From: Brugia malayi
Lineage: Eukaryota > Nematoda > Chromadorea > Rhabditida > Onchocercidae
NCBI RefSeq assembly: GCF_000002995.4
Contig: NW_025062384.1
Coordinates: 1 to 10,038, forward strand
Direction of reading: 5' to 3'
Length of the DNA stretch: 10,038 nt
The position numbers and the translations under genes are program-made. A model generated the notes under the pieces. The model was not told the origin of the DNA, searched no databases, and worked only from the letters and a program-made list of their open reading frames with translations. Positions 9,070 to 10,038 of this stretch are shown here, piece by piece. Each line of letters starts with the position of its first letter. Position 1 is the stretch's first letter.

Positions 9070-9370
9070 AATTAATAAAACTTTCAATTATTCATGATTT
9101 TAATTCAATTTTAGAATTTAAATTAAATTTAAATTTTGAATTTTTTAAAATTTGTTATAGTTTTCTTACATTAGACAAGGAAATTGGTTCTAATTTATCA
9201 ATTTTAATTTTAATTAAGTGCCAAAACTACTAAAAAAAGCTTATTTTGAAATTAATTGACTATGTTACGTGAATTGTACCAGTGCTGGTCGTATATTGCG
9301 CTGTGTTTTTTTAGTTTAAATATTAAAATACGCTTTTGTAATTAAGTTTTACGCATAAATTCATCAGCAA
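9070..9370 (+). repeat. Satellite unit 30, short class, diverged subtype
   Basis: 301 bp. ATTATTCATG (9087-9096), TTTTAGAA, TTGTTATAG, AATTTTAATTT, GCTGTGTTTTTTTAG (from 9300) and TTTTACGCAT. It is the sister of the unit at 1864, with small further changes in the GCTGTG segment. Confidence 0.97.
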
Positions 9371-9692
9371 AATTAATAAAACTTTCAATTAATCATGATT
9401 TTAATTCAATTTAAGAATTTAAATTAAATTTAAATTCAAATTTAAGTTTTGAATTTATTAAAAATTTTAAAATTTGTTGTAGTTTTCTTACATTAGACAA
9501 GGAAATTGGTTCTAATTTATCAATTCTAATTTTAATTAAGTGCCAAAACTACTAAAAAAAGCTTATTTTGAAATTAATTGACTATGTTACGTGAATTGTA
9601 CCAGTGCTGGTCGTATATTGCGTCGTCATTTTATAGTTTAAATATTAAAATACGCTTTTGTAATAAAGTTTTGCGCATAAATTCATCAGCAA
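9371..9692 (+). repeat. Satellite unit 31, long class
   Basis: 322 bp with the standard L insert, GTAATAAAG and TTTGCGCAT. Like unit 2165-2486, it directly follows a diverged S unit. Confidence 0.97.
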
Positions 9693-9999
9693 AATTAATA
9701 AAACTTTCAATTAATCATGATTTTAATTCAATTTAAGAATTTAAATTAAATTTAAATTTTGAATTTTTTAAAATTTTAAAATTTGTTGTAGTTTTCTTAC
9801 ATTAGACAAGGAAATTGGTTCTAATTTATCAATTCTAATTTTAATTAAGTGCCAAAACTACTAAAAAAGCTAATTTTGAAATTAATTGACTATGTTACGT
9901 GAATTGTACCAGTGCTGGTCGTATATTGCGTTGTCATTTTATAGTTTAAATATTAAATACGCTTTTGTAATTAAGTTTTACGCATAAATTCATCAGCAA
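9693..9999 (+). repeat. Satellite unit 32, middle class, HindIII site lost
   Basis: 307 bp. AAAAAAGCTAATTTT at 9863-9877 has one A fewer and a T-to-A change that destroys AAGCTT. GCGTTGTCATT shows a CpG to TpG change, TATTAAATACG lacks one A, and TTTTACGCAT is present. Confidence 0.95.
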
Positions 10000-10038
10000 A
10001 ATTAACAAAACTTTCAATTAATCATGATTTTAATTGAA
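10000..10038 (+). repeat. Satellite unit 33, partial at window end
   Basis: First 39 bases of a further unit. It has two substitutions against consensus, AATTAACAAAAC (T to C at 10006) and TTAATTGAA (C to G at 10036). The array continues beyond the window. Confidence 0.93.

Larger units (their letters stand above)
1..10038 (+). repeat. A/T-rich tandem satellite array, 32 full units of 300-322 bp plus a partial unit
   Basis: The motif AATTAATAAAACTTTCAATT, or a close variant, recurs at 1, 301, 605, 921, 1240, 1542, 1864, 2165, 2487, 2797, 3118, 3428, 3739, 4040, 4362, 4670, 4980, 5289, 5611, 5921, 6243, 6549, 6871, 7181, 7495, 7806, 8116, 8438, 8748, 9070, 9371, 9693 and 10000, always on the same strand. 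The rest of each unit aligns along its full length. No unique sequence, inverted unit or inserted element interrupts the array, and neither edge is reached inside the window. Composition is about 79% A+T. No gene is present. The likely role, from what is known of such arrays, is structural heterochromatin at a centromere, pericentromere or other block. The family itself is not recognised. The unit start used here is an arbitrary phase. Confidence 0.98.

Noticed and set aside
8955..9233. 92-codon open frame starting at a TTG
   Set aside because: It spans the end of one repeat unit and the next diverged S unit, and its last 61 codons repeat the frame at 1842. It needs GTAATAAAG in place of the common GTAATTAAG and the same loss of a stop. 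Unit lengths of 301, 310 and 322 all leave a remainder of 1 when divided by 3, so no frame carries over from unit to unit.
1..10038. CRISPR array
   Set aside because: Repeats are about 300 bp and directly abutting. There are no short repeats with unique spacers and no cas genes.
1..10038. Mitochondrial control-region repeats or rDNA spacer repeats
   Set aside because: High A+T and repeated units could fit either, but no tRNA, rRNA or mitochondrial gene is present and 32 units in 10 kb is unusual for a control region. Neither is excluded by sequence alone; satellite DNA is simply the better fit.
1..10038. MITE, Helitron or LTR origin of the unit
   Set aside because: No terminal inverted repeats, target-site duplications or LTR ends bound the unit. 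The short hairpin ACCAG-TG-CTGGT is not followed by a CTRR end. Units abut without flanks, so an origin from an element cannot be seen here.
1..10038. Bacterial promoters and terminators suggested by TATAAT-like and hairpin words
   Set aside because: Such words are expected by chance in 79% A+T sequence, there is no gene for them to serve, and they recur only because the unit recurs.

Overview
The whole window is one head-to-tail array of a satellite-type tandem repeat. It holds 32 complete copies and a 39-base start of a 33rd, all in the same orientation, with no unique DNA between them. The basic unit is 300-322 bp and about 21% G+C (68 of 322 bases counted in the copy at 2165-2486). I see no protein-coding gene, tRNA, rRNA, transposase, CRISPR array or prokaryotic operon signal. 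The only longer open frames are by-products of the repeat.

The host is most likely a eukaryote and this is heterochromatic satellite DNA. Unit length, copy number, homogeneity and mixed subtypes all fit centromeric or pericentromeric satellites. The high A+T and the several CpG dinucleotides retained in every unit would suit an insect or another lightly methylated genome, but that is inference. I do not recognise the family and cannot name the species. Spacer repeats of a ribosomal DNA cluster are a less likely alternative that cannot be excluded.

Each unit has two domains. The first runs from the unit start AATTAATAAAAC through a stretch of almost pure A/T to TTTGTTRTAG, and it carries nearly all of the length variation. 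The second, about 210 bp, runs from TTTTCTTACATTAGACAAGG to TCATCAGCAA and is almost invariant. It contains an A7 tract with a HindIII site and a 45-bp G+C-richer, CpG-containing island. Length falls mainly into three classes: long (L, 322 bp), middle (M, about 308-311 bp) and short (S, about 301-306 bp). They differ by a 12-bp and a 9-bp indel in the A/T domain.

Layout: 1-1239 (copies 1-4) is rich in small indels and may be an unpolished contig end or a decayed array margin. From 1240 to about 6870 the array is regular, with an L or L-derived copy at every second position, so the effective repeat is a dimer of about 612-632 bp. At 6871-8115 four non-L copies in a row break this phase. From 8116 to 9692 the L/non-L alternation resumes in the opposite phase. 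The last copies (9693-10038) again carry scattered changes, including loss of the HindIII site. Shared rare variants link copies about 7.2 kb apart, and one copy (8438-8747) looks like a recombinant of two subtypes, so the array records unequal exchange or gene conversion.
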